Counted from the stretch's first letter, positions 9,740 to 19,234 are shown. The stretch is 24,029 bases of DNA from CAYUST01 sp964447535 (GCA_964447535.1 CAYUST010000016.1:1-24029); one strand, 5' to 3'. Notes: generated from the letters alone by a model not told the origin. Numbers and translations are program-made.

Positions 9740-10366
9740 TTACCTTAATCCATGGGGCAGTCGTACATCAATTTCATCGGGTATAGTGATTCTTGCAAGT
9801 CACAAAATATAGGTGACCATTTCTAAATTATCATGAATCTGATCATCTGTAACGAAGCACATTTCAATAAGTGTGTCACTTAATTTTTCGTGAGAGGGAG
9901 TAACCAACGAACGTATCTGTTCAAACTTCTTATATGCTGGCTTTTGGAGGAGTCGAACAGAGGTTTCTCCTTTTTTAGCTAATGGATCTATCATTTGTGG
10001 TCATTTCTGTAGACGTTTGAGGAGCTCTCATGATTGATAAAGTACATCTATTGTAGGGGTTTGTACATGCAGGAAGGTCGTGAACCTTGTCAAAATGAAC
10101 GTGCCCATGGTCTGTGTCTCTTTCCCTTCCAAGGCAAAGGCGAGCATAGTTTCTACTTCAGCGGGGAATATTTTGACGCGATCGCCTTGTTCTTCGCATG
10201 CAGTGGCTGTAAGTAGTGTATGGATATCAGCCTTGGTTTTTTCTGACACAGTAGAAAGAGGGCCGATACGTGTGGGTCCGAGTAGTGATACGAATGTTCG
10301 GTTCTGCCCATAAATATGAGTGAGAAGTTCGTTAGCTTGATCTTGTAATTCTCCCGGGGTAGGCAT
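9740..10366 (-). CDS. Hypothetical protein
   Basis: The 208-residue protein reads from ATG 10366 to TAA at 9740-9742 through three UGA-Gly codons. It is mostly helical, with no signal peptide, membrane segment or motif I recognise; one segment reads TFVSLLGPTRIGPLSTVSE. It ends with ITIPDEIDVRLPHGLR. The gene is convergent with the DsbA-like gene (18-base gap) and divergent from the gene at 10513. Probably cytoplasmic, function unknown. Confidence 0.75.
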
Positions 10367-10463
10367 GAATCAAATAGGCAAATAAAAAAATACTCAAATA
10401 TGCAAACAACATTAACACATAAAGTATAGTGAGAGAGCACAGAGAAAGCAAATTTTTTCTCTA

Positions 10464-10491
10464 TTGACATACGAGGTGAGCTATATATAAA
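10464..10491 (+). promoter_or_regulatory. Promoter for the 10513 gene
   Basis: TTGACA (10464-10469) and TATAAA (10486-10491) with a 16-base spacer. The predicted transcript has a leader of about 15 bases before ATG 10513, with no Shine-Dalgarno sequence in it. Confidence 0.6.
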
Positions 10492-10512
10492 TTACTCACA
10501 AAATAAAATACC

Positions 10513-10830
10513 ATGTTTGGAACAAAATCCACCACCAAAAAAACCTATTGTCGTTGTTTGGACGAGACAAGGCGAGGAGTAGAACGTACACAACATTGCT
10601 TCATGCCCTGTGCTGACCAGAGAGAAATTATACGTCTCGAATCAGAAGCTGTAATCATTGCAGACCCCGACAAACTAGAAGCCCATATTGAAGAGCTTGA
10701 TCAACGACTCAGTGAGTTGAGAAACAACCCTCCTTCATCGCACTCTGCACTTTTGCTGCATGCTATGGAGAAACAACTTGCAGAGGAGATCATCCGACTA
10801 AAGTCGCACCTTCCCAAAACAGAGTCATAG
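10513..10830 (+). CDS. Small hypothetical protein with Cys-rich head and coiled coil
   Basis: This 105-residue protein starts with four Cys in two spaced pairs (TYCRC near residues 12-15, then HCFMPC near 28-33), a possible zinc knuckle. It continues as a charged helical, coiled-coil-like region (EELDQRLSELRNN, then KQLAEEIIRLKSHL). It has no UGA codon. A promoter stands upstream and a clear terminator downstream, so it is a single-gene transcription unit. Family not recognised. Confidence 0.75.
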   Translation: MFGTKSTTKKTYCRCLDETRRGVERTQHCFMPCADQREIIRLESEAVIIADPDKLEAHIEELDQRLSELRNNPPSSHSALLLHAMEKQLAEEIIRLKSHLPKTES

Positions 10831-10848
10831 GCTTGCTTTGACATAAAG

Positions 10849-10872
10849 AACTGCTGTATCAGCAGTTTTTTC
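10849..10872 (+). terminator. Rho-independent terminator
   Basis: AACTGCTG (10849-10856), loop TAT, CAGCAGTT (10860-10867), then a T run to 10871. It ends the 10513 unit 18 bases after its stop. Confidence 0.85.
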
Positions 10873-10893
10873 TTTCAGAAAAAAATAAACCTA

Positions 10894-10950
10894 CCTCGAA
10901 AAAAGCATTACATACTTTTTCGGGGCGGTAACCTTTTTTCTTACGAAAAA
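10894..10950. other. Two successive A/T-rich hairpins upstream of the 11037 gene
   Basis: CCTCGAAAAAAG (10894-10905) pairs with CTTTTTCGGGG (10915-10925), and TTTTTTC (about 10934-10940) pairs with GAAAAAA (about 10945-10951). The two could form alternative structures in the leader of the next gene, or simply act as weak terminators. Pairing is seen; function is a guess. Confidence 0.35.
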
Positions 10951-11036
10951 AACGTTTGCCAAAATGTTATTTTACTCTATTTCCTCTTGCAAAAATTCCA
11001 AAAGAGATTAAAGAAAAGAAACAAAATCACTTTTTT

Positions 11037-11432
11037 ATGAAAACAGATGTATGTTTGTCGCAAGGAGGGGCTTGTAGTCTTACTCCACAGGAAGTCCTGA
11101 AACAAAAACTTGTTGATACCTATGTCTCCTTGCGAGATATGGTGAATCAAGATGGGGATGGACTAGAACCGACGCTTCAAGCGGATGGTATATCCAGGCG
11201 ACCGTTGCGTAAAATTTTAAGAAAATTCTTTCATCTTTTGGACAAAAAGGAGGTCTTCCAAGCCTATCAAACTTGTTATGATAAGCTGAGAAGAGCCGTT
11301 CTTTGGTTACGAGAAGTGGTATATACCAAGTCCATTACTCGTATCCATGAGGGAAGGAAAAAACAATTCTACTACGTCAGCATCGCTGCACTTGAGCCGG
11401 TGTGTGATCGTTTGGGAGAGTTGTTGGTCTAA
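11037..11432 (+). CDS. Small hypothetical helical protein
   Basis: The 131-residue protein starts at ATG 11037; an upstream in-frame TTG at 10956 would add 27 residues but falls in hairpin-rich, lysine-biased sequence. It is basic and helical, with Cys at residues 6 and 13 and a pattern LRKILRKFFHLLDKKEVFQA followed by AYQTCYDKLRRAVLWLREVV. No UGA codon, no signal peptide, no family recognised. It lies between hairpins on both sides, so it is probably transcribed alone. Confidence 0.65.
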   Translation: MKTDVCLSQGGACSLTPQEVLKQKLVDTYVSLRDMVNQDGDGLEPTLQADGISRRPLRKILRKFFHLLDKKEVFQAYQTCYDKLRRAVLWLREVVYTKSITRIHEGRKKQFYYVSIAALEPVCDRLGELLV

Positions 11433-11718
11433 AGTAGGTGTTTAGGGTAGTTCATTTCTCATAGTTTTTTTAAGGGGCCGCATATTGCGGCCCCTTGTCA
11501 CGTATTGATTTGTAGCTCTCACGTCCATTACCCACTGTTGGACTCGCCACATGTATAACTTCATTCTCATATATGTCTAGATGATGAGAAACGGAGTTTG
11601 GCAAACTCCTTGCTTTTTTTTGGAGTTTCGCTATACTCAAAGTACTTATGACTAGCAATGTCCGATTTGGTTGAATTTCCCTTGCTTAGTCGCTTTCATT
11701 TTTCTTACTTTGTGTCCC
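11433..11718. other. Gene-free stretch with a GC-rich hairpin and a terminator
   Basis: No convincing gene was found here. A near-perfect hairpin, AAGGGGCCGCA - TAT - TGCGGCCCCTT (11472-11496), is preceded by seven T but has no T run after it. About 100 bases later comes a terminator (separate entry). The two structures could bound a small RNA on the plus strand. A 62-residue minus-strand frame (11470-11658) crosses both structures and looks accidental. Confidence 0.4.
11593..11621 (+). terminator. Rho-independent terminator
   Basis: GGAGTTT (11593-11599), loop GGC, AAACTCC (11603-11609), then TTGC and a long T run to about 11621. It points in the plus direction with no plus-strand protein gene just upstream, so it either backs up termination of the 11037 gene or ends a small RNA. 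Confidence 0.7.
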
Positions 11719-12165
11719 ATGTCATTGACAGAACGCCTGCTGGCAGATTATATGCAAGCTATGAGAGCGAAAGAGGTCGCCAAAAAGGAGATTCTCAATT
11801 TTGTCTTAGCTGCTATCAAGAATAAGAAAATAGAACTGCACCAGGATCCAGATGATGCAGAAGTATGTAAGATTATCAAAAAAGAGATCAAATCGAGACA
11901 AGAATCACTCGTCTATCTTGAGAAGGCTGGCGACCAGGCTGGTATAGATGAAGAAAACGCCAAGATTCAGATTATCCAAGCCTATTTGCCAACTCAGTTA
12001 GATGAAACCCAATTGAGAGCGCTTATCGCTGCGAAACAACAAGAACTTGGTATAGATGATCTCCGTACCGGTAGAGGCAAAATTATAGGAGCTATGATGC
12101 AAACGCACGGCGAGCAAATCGATGGTGCAGAGCTCAATCGTATTCTTACTTCCTTGATGGCATAA
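11719..12165 (+). CDS. yqeY: GatB/YqeY domain-containing protein
   Basis: The 148-residue protein matches the stand-alone YqeY family, related to the tRNA-binding tail domain of the GatB amidotransferase subunit. It starts SLTERLLADYMQAMRAKEVA, then LAAIKNKKIEL, and IIKKEIKSRQESLVYLEKAG with the characteristic AYLPTQL segment, and ends with GRGKIIGAMM. Length and N-terminus select ATG 11719 (context TGTCCCATG) over an upstream TTG. There is no UGA codon. The next gene follows after 3 bases, so they are probably one transcript. The cellular role of YqeY is not well defined; RNA binding is the usual guess. Confidence 0.93.
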   Translation: MSLTERLLADYMQAMRAKEVAKKEILNFVLAAIKNKKIELHQDPDDAEVCKIIKKEIKSRQESLVYLEKAGDQAGIDEENAKIQIIQAYLPTQLDETQLRALIAAKQQELGIDDLRTGRGKIIGAMMQTHGEQIDGAELNRILTSLMA

Positions 12166-12168
12166 TCC

Positions 12169-12690
12169 ATGAAGAGACGCTTACTAGCTATGTTGATTAT
12201 AAGTGTATTGAGTTTATCTCTCTGAACTCATCTCTTTGCTCAAAGTGGATGAACTACAAGTGCTTGATCTACGACTGCAGGAGGAAGTGCTGCTGCAGAT
12301 AATTGTTCTGGAGGTATCAAACTCAATACCGATATCCCTTTCGTGGGTAATTGTATCGAGAAATCAACCAATGCAAGTGTCGCGGGAGATAAAACTACTA
12401 TTGCCAATGCCTTTCCCAAGTTACTCGGTGGTTTGATGAGAATAGTGATGACGGTGGTGGTGATTGTTGGATTTATGGGAATCTTGGTCGGTGGCTTTAT
12501 GATGTCTGCTGGAGGATTGGAAGCGAGTTTGATGGCTAAGTGAAAAAAGTTAATTATTACCGTGATAATTTGATTAGTGGTATTGGGTCTCTCTGGTATT
12601 ATCCTCAATTTGATCAATCCTAACTTCTTTGGAACGGATAGTCAGCCTACTAGTTCAGGAGCAAGTAACTCAACGGGTAGCTCCAAATAA
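12169..12690 (+). CDS. Small secreted two-helix membrane protein (pilin-like topology)
   Basis: The 173-residue protein has a signal peptide (about 1-25, ending LFAQ), then a Ser/Gly/Thr-rich linker and a Cys pair (DNCSGGIKL, VGNCIEK). Two long hydrophobic helices follow (about 85-114 and 125-148), separated by the short basic turn AKGKKL, with a polar Ser-rich tail. Five UGA codons are read as Gly, including that turn. The layout resembles VirB2/TrbC-type pilins and similar small exported membrane proteins seen in CPR genomes, but I cannot assign a family, and no type IV secretion genes are in the window. It starts 3 bases after yqeY. Confidence 0.72.
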
Positions 12691-12720
12691 TCTTACTCTC
12701 TTATGTTTCTTTTTACTCTA

Positions 12721-12726
12721 TATAAT
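12721..12726 (+). promoter_or_regulatory. Perfect -10 box next to an ATG (leaderless start)
   Basis: TATAAT (12721-12726) lies 8 bases before ATG 12735, which puts the expected transcription start at or next to the start codon. The -35 region (around CTCTTA) is weak. Confidence 0.5.
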
Positions 12727-12734
12727 GTGTTTCT

Positions 12735-13127
12735 ATGTTACCGATTACTGTGCACAACCATGGCTATCTGATTGGGAAAGAATTACTTATTCTGACCACC
12801 GATGAGCCACAAAAAAATCTGATTAACTTATGTTTACACAAAGGAGAGACTATGCGTTATGGCAAATCAACCGTCCGTGTAGTAGATTTTCCTGGCGAGT
12901 ATGAGATGTGAGGAGTACCTATTACCTGCTATGAATCTGGTGGTATACTTCACTATCTTTTGAGAATGGAAGACGAACAAATTGCTATCATTCGCAATAC
13001 TTCCGTACTCGAACAAGAAAGCTTCGATGGTATTCACCAATGGATTTGCCAAGACAAAAAATGTAGTGATGCGGTCGAAAATCTAGAGCTCACAGGCACA
13101 ATTACTATTTTGGATGATATTTCCTAA
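12735..13127 (+). CDS. Hypothetical protein, possibly a degenerate metallo-beta-lactamase-fold remnant
   Basis: The 130-residue beta-rich protein has one UGA-Gly codon. A segment VRVVDFPGEYEMGGVPI resembles the PGEYEV-x-G stretch of UlaG-like metallo-beta-lactamase-fold proteins, and it continues with alternating strands (LHYLLRMEDEQIAII). The HxHxDH metal motif is absent, so if related it is a truncated, non-catalytic form. A -10 box 8 bases before the ATG gives an independent, probably leaderless transcript. Its last 45 bases overlap the convergent methyltransferase gene. Function unknown. Confidence 0.6.
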
Positions 13128-13679
13128 TCGAGTAGGAGGTTGTTTCGATAGTATATACACGCCATCATCGTCACGGAGGCGTACCAGTTGTCCGTGTAGG
13201 CCAAGCGATTCTGCTGTAGTAATCAACGTCGGCATCTTGTCTGCAAAACGTATACAGTCATCGCACACGATAACTGTTTGATCATGGAGGTGAGGAATGA
13301 GATAAGCCAGATACTCTGCATACATACTTTTCTGTCCATCTATGAATACAAAGTCGAGACGTGGTATGACCGTATGAGGTAAGCGCATCATATCTGCATA
13401 ATAACAGGTGAAATTCGTGACCTTATGCTGTCGCTGATGTCGTAAGGTGAGTTGATAACTCGGATGAGAAATTTCACATGACCATAAATAGCCTCACCGT
13501 TCTTGGATGGTACGTGCGATGTGTATGCTCCCTCGACCAATAGCACTGCCAATCTCCCAACAGACTTTAGGTTGGGTAGTAGCCAAAATATAGTGCACAA
13601 ATTCCCACGTAGCATCACTCATAATGGGAATAGTGTGACTCTCTGCAAAGCGTTTTATCTGTTCCATAGCGAGCAGCAT
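13083..13679 (-). CDS. Class I SAM-dependent O-methyltransferase-like protein
   Basis: The 198-residue protein reads from ATG 13679 to TAG at 13083-13085 with one UGA-Gly codon. The SAM-binding motif I is WEIGSAIGRGSIHIA (E-x-G-x-x-x-G). A later LDFVFIDGQKSMYAEYL block followed by VIVCDDCI matches the D-x-x-F-I-D-G and D-D/N motifs of class I O-methyltransferases. Length fits the family. The substrate is unknown. Its 3' end overlaps the upstream-facing gene by 45 bases, and its 5' end is divergent from RNase J. Confidence 0.87.
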
Positions 13680-13705
13680 ACAATAAAAAAATGCATTTTA
13701 TGTTT

Positions 13706-13711
13706 TATACA
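13706..13711 (+). promoter_or_regulatory. -10 box for RNase J
   Basis: TATACA ends 10 bases before ATG 13722, while another in-frame ATG (13713) lies between the box and the expected transcription start. This favours 13722 as the start and a leaderless or near-leaderless mRNA. Confidence 0.4.
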
Positions 13712-13721
13712 AATGAAAATT

Positions 13722-15656
13722 ATGTCAGAATCAAGTGTACAATCTCCCATTAGTTTTACCAAAAACAAAAGGAGACCTAGACCGGCAAGTTCCGGTCCAG
13801 AAAGAAAACTTACGGTGAGCAAATCAGCTCATGCTAAGCCAGCTCCCTTCAAAATTGAACCGGGCGAAGAACCGGTAAAAATCTTTTCATTGCTTGGACT
13901 CGAGCAAGTGGGACAGTGTCTTATTATCGAGTACAAGGATGATATGATCATCGTAGATGCCGGCATGGAATTCTCTGCCAACGAAACGTTGGGAGCAGAT
14001 TACATCGTACCCGATATTAGATATGTGAAACAAAACATCAAGAAATTAAGAGGTATCGTTCTAAGTCATGGCCATTTGGACCACATTGGTGGCTTGAGAG
14101 ATATGTTGCCAGAACTAGGTTTTCCTATGTTGTATACCACACCCTTGACCCTTGGTATTGTCAAAAAATTATTTGACAACAAAGAAGATGTTGCAAAAAT
14201 CAAAGCAAAAATTGTCGATCCGGATATTGATATTCTCAAACTAGGTTGTTTCTCTATCGAGTTTGTGAGAGTAAATCACAACATTCCAGAAACCATGGCA
14301 ATGGCAATTCAAACACCCAAAGGACTGATCTTCAACTCATCAGACTTCAAGATTGATCACACACCTGCTATCGATAAACCAGCTGACCTAGCTAAGATTG
14401 CAAGGATTGGGCTAGAGGGAGTGAAATTATATATTGGTGATAGCCTAGGTTGTCAAAGAGCAGGACGAGCATTATCCGAACAAACCATTGGAAACAATCT
14501 CGATCGTATTATCAAAGAAAGCGAAGGAAGAATCGTAGTTGCTACGTTCGCCTCGAATGTAGGTAGAGTAATTCAGCTCATTCATAGTGCTATCAAATAC
14601 AATAGAGTGGTCTTTTTGTCAGGGAGATCTATGGTAAATAATGTCGAAATCTGTCAACAACTCGGGTATATCAACGTCCCCAAAGGCACGATTCGTAAAC
14701 TCAATGAGGAAGTAGAAAATATGCCCGACAGTAGAGTAATGATTTTGTGTACGGGTGCTCAATGAGAAGAATTTAGTGCACTTGCACGTATGTCGAGAGA
14801 TGAACATGCACAGATTAGCCTCAGACAAGGAGACACTATTTTGATGTCTGCATCTACTATCCCTGGGAATGAGCTGCAAACTGCACATATGATCAATAAG
14901 TTGATTATCAAGGGCATCAATCTCATCACCAATGACATCATGGATATCCATGCGAGTGGACATGGTGGGGCTGAAGATCATAAACTGATGCTTGGTTTAG
15001 TGAATCCAGATTATTTCTTGCCGTTCTATATCGAGGCATACTTGAGATATGAGCATCGCAAACTCGGTCTTGACCAAGGGATCGCTGATGATCATATTTT
15101 GATGCCAAATGAAAATGGGTCAGTAATTGAATTGTATGAGAATGGGTGCAAAATAGCAGATCAAAAACTTGACTTAGATACCGTCCTTATTGACGGTAAA
15201 GGCAAAGGACATCTTTCAGGTGAGTACGTCATCAAGGCACGTCAGATCATGTCTCATGATGGAGTAGTCGTCTTACTTTTCAAAGTGGATGCATCTACTA
15301 AAGAACTCGTGGGAAATGTACAAATAGAATCAAGAGGATTTGTCTACTCATCTGAGGTTAAAAAGATCCATACAAGTGTCGTCGAACTAAGTAAATCAAA
15401 ATATTACGAGTACAAGAAAAAAGGCAAGGATATCAAAGATATTCTCAGAATGATCAAAGATGAACTAGGTGACTTCATGATGAAACAAATTGGAAGACAG
15501 CCTATGGTAATCCCTATGTACGTATACATCGCAAGAGACGCCTCTCAGCCAGCTGCTGCCTTGATAGAACAAGACACCAATGCGAGTGGTTTTGAAGGAA
15601 GTGAACCGATAGAGGATGAGGGAGAAACAATGGAGGAGCCTAGAGAAACTATCTAA
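13722..15656 (+). CDS. rnj: Ribonuclease J
   Basis: RNase J is a metallo-beta-lactamase/beta-CASP nuclease with 5'-3' exo- and endonuclease activity, central to mRNA decay and rRNA maturation in bacteria without RNase E. The 644-residue protein has a basic N-terminal extension of about 50 residues. The metal motif SHGHLDHIGG follows (H116, H118, D120, H121), then VNHNIPE, the FNSSDFKID block, the beta-CASP domain, the CTGAQGEEFSALARM motif and the HASGHGG motif near 410. The Gly of GAQG is the only UGA codon in the gene (14763-14765) and sits exactly where the family has CTGSQGE. The acidic C-terminal tail is probably disordered. ATG 13713 is an alternative start three codons upstream. Confidence 0.96.
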
Positions 15657-15681
15657 TCCTTTATTTGTATGCTCTTGTTGT

Positions 15682-16764
15682 ATGCACACCAAAAAACATT
15701 CACGAAGACGTTTTTTTAGGCCTGGACGATTGGTGGTTTGGGGAATAGTGTTGTGGTGACTCATGACTTTTTTGTCATCTCCCAAGCATACAATCCATGC
15801 AGATATTCTCATTCGCGAAGGTGAAACTGTCGCTAAGATCTATCCAGAAATTGATGGACGGTGGGACCTCATTCAGATCAAGCGTTTCTTTCGTGCACAT
15901 ACTGAGGAGACAGCCAAAATCCAACCAGGAGGATATGTTTTTTCTGGAAGTTACACCAATCAACAGATCCTGGATCTGTTTTTGGCGTGACCTCAGACCG
16001 CATACGAACATGTTACTATCCTCGAAGGACGGAGCAGTCGAGACATTGATGACGCATTGGCGAAAGCTGGAATTATTCAAGCGGGGGAGTATAGAGCGTA
16101 TATTACAAACACCGCTACTATTCAATCACTTACAACCAAATATCCCTTCTTAGCGCAAGCCTTGCGTGATCGCCCAAATCTGACTTCACTTGAAGGATAT
16201 CTCTATCCCGAGACGTATTTTTTGGACCAAAATTTTCCCTTACTTCCCCAACTCGTGACCTTACAATTAGATGCATTTGCGGAGCGTATTTGGAAGCCGT
16301 ATGGGGCGCAACTGAGTGATCTTACTAGTTCACTCAAAGCGAAATGATTTTCTTTTTCGCTATCTTCGTATGGTGCATTAACCCTTGCATCTATCGTCCA
16401 AAAAGAAGAGAGATCAGTCAAGAATCAGCCTGCAGTGGCAAGCGTCTTTTTCAACAGACTTCAAGATGGTATGCAAATAGATGCTGATATTAGTTTGTGC
16501 TACGGTTTGTCAAAGCCGTATGCAAGCTGTACACCAAGTGTGATTGTGAATTTCCTGTACGACAAAACCAACCCCTACAATACTAGAGCTGTTGCAGGAC
16601 TTCCTCCTACACCTATTGCGAACGTTCCTGCTTCTACGATTAAAGCGATTTTGGACGCCAAAAAATGATCCGCCTATTTTTATTTGCATGACAGCAAAGG
16701 TAATCTGTACCTGGGTGATAACCTATCTGAACATAATGCTAACAAAAGTAAATACCTTAATTAG
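15682..16764 (+). CDS. mltG: Endolytic murein transglycosylase MltG (YceG-like)
   Basis: MltG cleaves nascent peptidoglycan near the membrane and sets glycan chain length. The 360-residue protein has a basic N-terminus, a membrane helix (about 17-33), a LysM-like small domain and the YceG catalytic domain. The segment SLEGYLYPETYFL is typical, the catalytic Glu is probably E242 in LASIVQKEE, and VFFNRLQDGMQIDAD with the later LPPTPIANVPASTIKAIL fits the family. The end YFYLHDSKGN is also canonical. Four UGA codons are read as Gly. It starts 25 bases after RNase J, so they are probably co-transcribed. With PbpC it supplies wall-building functions in this window. Confidence 0.95.
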
Positions 16765-16782
16765 CTGAAATACGGCGATTGT

Positions 16783-16810
16783 TTGATTTTATAGACAAAA
16801 GTTTTATAGT
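16783..16810 (+). promoter_or_regulatory. Promoter for the exported-protein pair
   Basis: TTGATT (16783-16788) and TATAGT (16805-16810) with a 16-base spacer. The transcription start would be about 34 bases before ATG 16851. Confidence 0.45.
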
Positions 16811-16850
16811 ATGCTTGTGCATAAGAAATACGTTTTACCTGGTATTGCCC

Positions 16851-17333
16851 ATGCTTCGCAGACAGTCACGAAAAGAGTCTTTGATGGTCATAGGTATCGC
16901 TGCGATACTTTCATTGGCAGTGTTTGTAGGTGTCCACAATAGTAGCTTACTATTGGCAGATATCTCGCAAGCACCGACAATCACCTTTGAGACAACGAGT
17001 GATTTGGTGACCTATGTAGACGAAAATGGTGTGCATGTGGCAGCTACTAAGCCATTTCCGAATGGTACTCAGATGAATCTCCTCATTGCATTCGATCCCA
17101 CCACGGTGACGTTGACTGCAGATGATCTCACAAGTGAGTATGTTACTTCATTTGCTCCTGCGGGCGAGGGGTATGCTACCATTAGTCTAGAAGGTGATTT
17201 TGCCACTTTGCAAGCAGGTGATGAACTTGTGCTCTTGCAAGTAGCTGGAGATCCACAAGATGTGAGTATTGCTGATAGTATCGTGATCTTTGCTGATGGT
17301 ACGAGTGAGTCACTAGTTATTCATATACAATAA
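16851..17333 (+). CDS. Exported beta-sandwich protein
   Basis: The 160-residue protein has a basic start and a hydrophobic signal anchor (about residues 11-32). A beta-rich domain follows with features such as MNLLIAFDPTTVTL and DELVLLQVAGD, loosely like cohesin or other adhesive beta-sandwich domains. It has no Cys and no UGA codon. An in-frame TTG at 16779 is a poor alternative start. The large surface protein begins 26 bases downstream with no terminator between them, so they are likely one operon and may act together at the cell surface. No firm family call. Confidence 0.7.
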   Translation: MLRRQSRKESLMVIGIAAILSLAVFVGVHNSSLLLADISQAPTITFETTSDLVTYVDENGVHVAATKPFPNGTQMNLLIAFDPTTVTLTADDLTSEYVTSFAPAGEGYATISLEGDFATLQAGDELVLLQVAGDPQDVSIADSIVIFADGTSESLVIHIQ

Positions 17334-17359
17334 ATTTTTTACCATTTCCCTGATTTCCC

Positions 17360-19201
17360 ATGCGTGTACTTCGTTTATTTGTAGCAGCTCTCATGACCTT
17401 CTTGGTCCCCCTGACCGCGTTGGCTGCTCCTGTACGTTTTGACGTCAAAGTGACTCCCTCTCCTTTCAAGGCGAGTGAGTTTGCTGACGTGACGGTCAAA
17501 GCACTCGATGAAAATGGGAACGTCGATGCGACCTACAACGGAGATATTTGGATTGAGGTAGAAGGATTTGATTATACAGACCCTGATATTGCATTGCCAG
17601 GTAATGGAATTGCCTTTTTTGAAGCAGCAGATCAAGGTGTCAAGATTTTTTCAAAAGGACTCACGATCAAAAAAGGTGGACAATATACCTTGACCGTAGC
17701 AGATGTCTATGATACCAACCTCAAAGGATCAGTAAAATTTGATGTTTTAGGTACGACACCCAACGCACAAACTGCTGGTATTACCGTGACAAGTCCGCTC
17801 TCAGGAAGCACAGAAACCAAAGATAGTATTAGTGTCGTTGGTACAACCACCTTTCCTACGACACCCGTTACCGTTTTGCTCGATGGAGTAAGTATTGAAG
17901 AAGGAGTTACCGATGCGCAAGGCGCATTCACGGTCTATATCCAAGGCATTAGTCCTGGTCCACACACCTTGACCGTCAATGCTCTCGACCTCGAAGACAA
18001 AGTGGTCGGTACGTCTGGTCCTATACCGTTCACCTACCAAGGAGAGAGTGGTCTTTTTATGGGATTAGATATTGAACCGAGTAAAGAGGCGATGATTGGA
18101 GAAAAACTGACCTTCACGATTCATACGGCTCCAACCGTTACTTCAGCAATGTTGATCTTCAATGGAGGCGAGGAAGTACCAGCTCAAAAAGTAGAAACTG
18201 GTCTCTTCCGCAAGCAAATGAGTTTTGATCAAGCAGCTATTTTGCCTATCGATATCACCTTGGGCGTGGGTGCGACACCTACCTCATTCAAAAATGTTGA
18301 CGCAATTACGATCAAAGATGAAGTGAGAAAAATTTTGACCGTCGATTACACTGCTGACCCTACCAAAAACAAAGTGGATATGACCTGGACCTATGCAGGA
18401 AAGGTTGATTATTTCAAAATCAAATACGGCACCAACAAGGACACTATGAGACTCTCATTGACCACCTCTGAACCCAAATGAGCGCTTATCTTAGCTGATG
18501 CTAAAGCAACCTACTACGCACAAGTCTTCCCTGTGGATGAGAATGGTGCGGTCAACGGTGAGCCTTCTGTTATTGTAGAAATTCCTCCTATGCAAGGCGT
18601 AGATAGCAATCCTATCTGTGGTAACAACAAGATCGAGACCGGTGAAGCATGTGACGATGGCAACACGATCAACAATGATGGATGTAGCTTTTCTTGTATG
18701 GTAGAAGTTGTCTTGCCTGCTATCTGTGGCAATCGTATCGTGGAATCTGGTGAAGCATGTGATGATGGCAATGTGATCAATAACGATGGTTGTAGCAGTA
18801 TGTGTACTCTCGAGCAACTCGCTCCTGAGAAACCAACGTGTTACCCAGAAACGATTGAGCTCAGAGTCAAGAAGATGGCTGACAAATACTACCTCGTATG
18901 GGACCCTGTAGAACATGCAGCATCATATATCGTCTATAGAGCTGATCAATCCGTCTCGTCTACTAGCCAAATGAGTGTCGTCGCTACGACCAAAGAAACC
19001 ATGTTCGAGTATCCGTTCGACAAAATGTCCAAAGTAGACAAGTGGGCGTGGTATGCGGTCGAGGCTGTCTGTGAAAACAACGATCAAAAACAAGTTGGCG
19101 ATATGCAAAAAGTCAAAGTCGGACCTGAGAAGACATTGCTTCTTGTCTTAGCATTTTCTCTACTGGCAGTTATAGGAGTCCGCAAGTTTAGAAACGCATA
19201 G
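17360..19201 (+). CDS. Surface protein with Ig-like domains, two DUF4215 repeats and C-terminal membrane anchor
   Basis: The 613-residue protein starts with a signal peptide (1-22, ending TALAAP). Two Ig-like beta domains follow (about 23-130 and 140-230), then another beta domain and a fibronectin-III-like region. Two Cys-rich repeats come next, ICGNNKIETGEACDDGN at about 420-449 and ICGNRIVESGEACDDGN at about 456-486, of the DUF4215/Myxococcus Cys-rich type. A second FN3-like part contains YYLVWDPVEHAASYIVY. The end is VGPEKT, a hydrophobic helix and RKFRNA, a layout like a sorting or retention signal. One UGA codon (18479-18481) encodes Gly. It is probably a cell-surface adhesin; the Cys-rich repeats may depend on the DsbA-like enzyme. 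Ligand unknown. Confidence 0.88.
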
Positions 19202-19234
19202 TCGGCTTAGGTGTAAGATCAGTATCGAAAATAC

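Noticed and set aside
10153..10470. 105-residue minus-strand frame at 10153-10470
   Set aside because: Shadow of the 9740-10366 gene and its promoter region.
11472..11496. GC-rich hairpin as a rho-independent terminator
   Set aside because: No T run follows it on either strand, so it is described only as a hairpin.
11470..11658. 62-residue minus-strand frame ending in the GC hairpin
   Set aside because: It crosses a plus-strand terminator and a hairpin, has low-complexity character and no recognisable family. Weak evidence either way.
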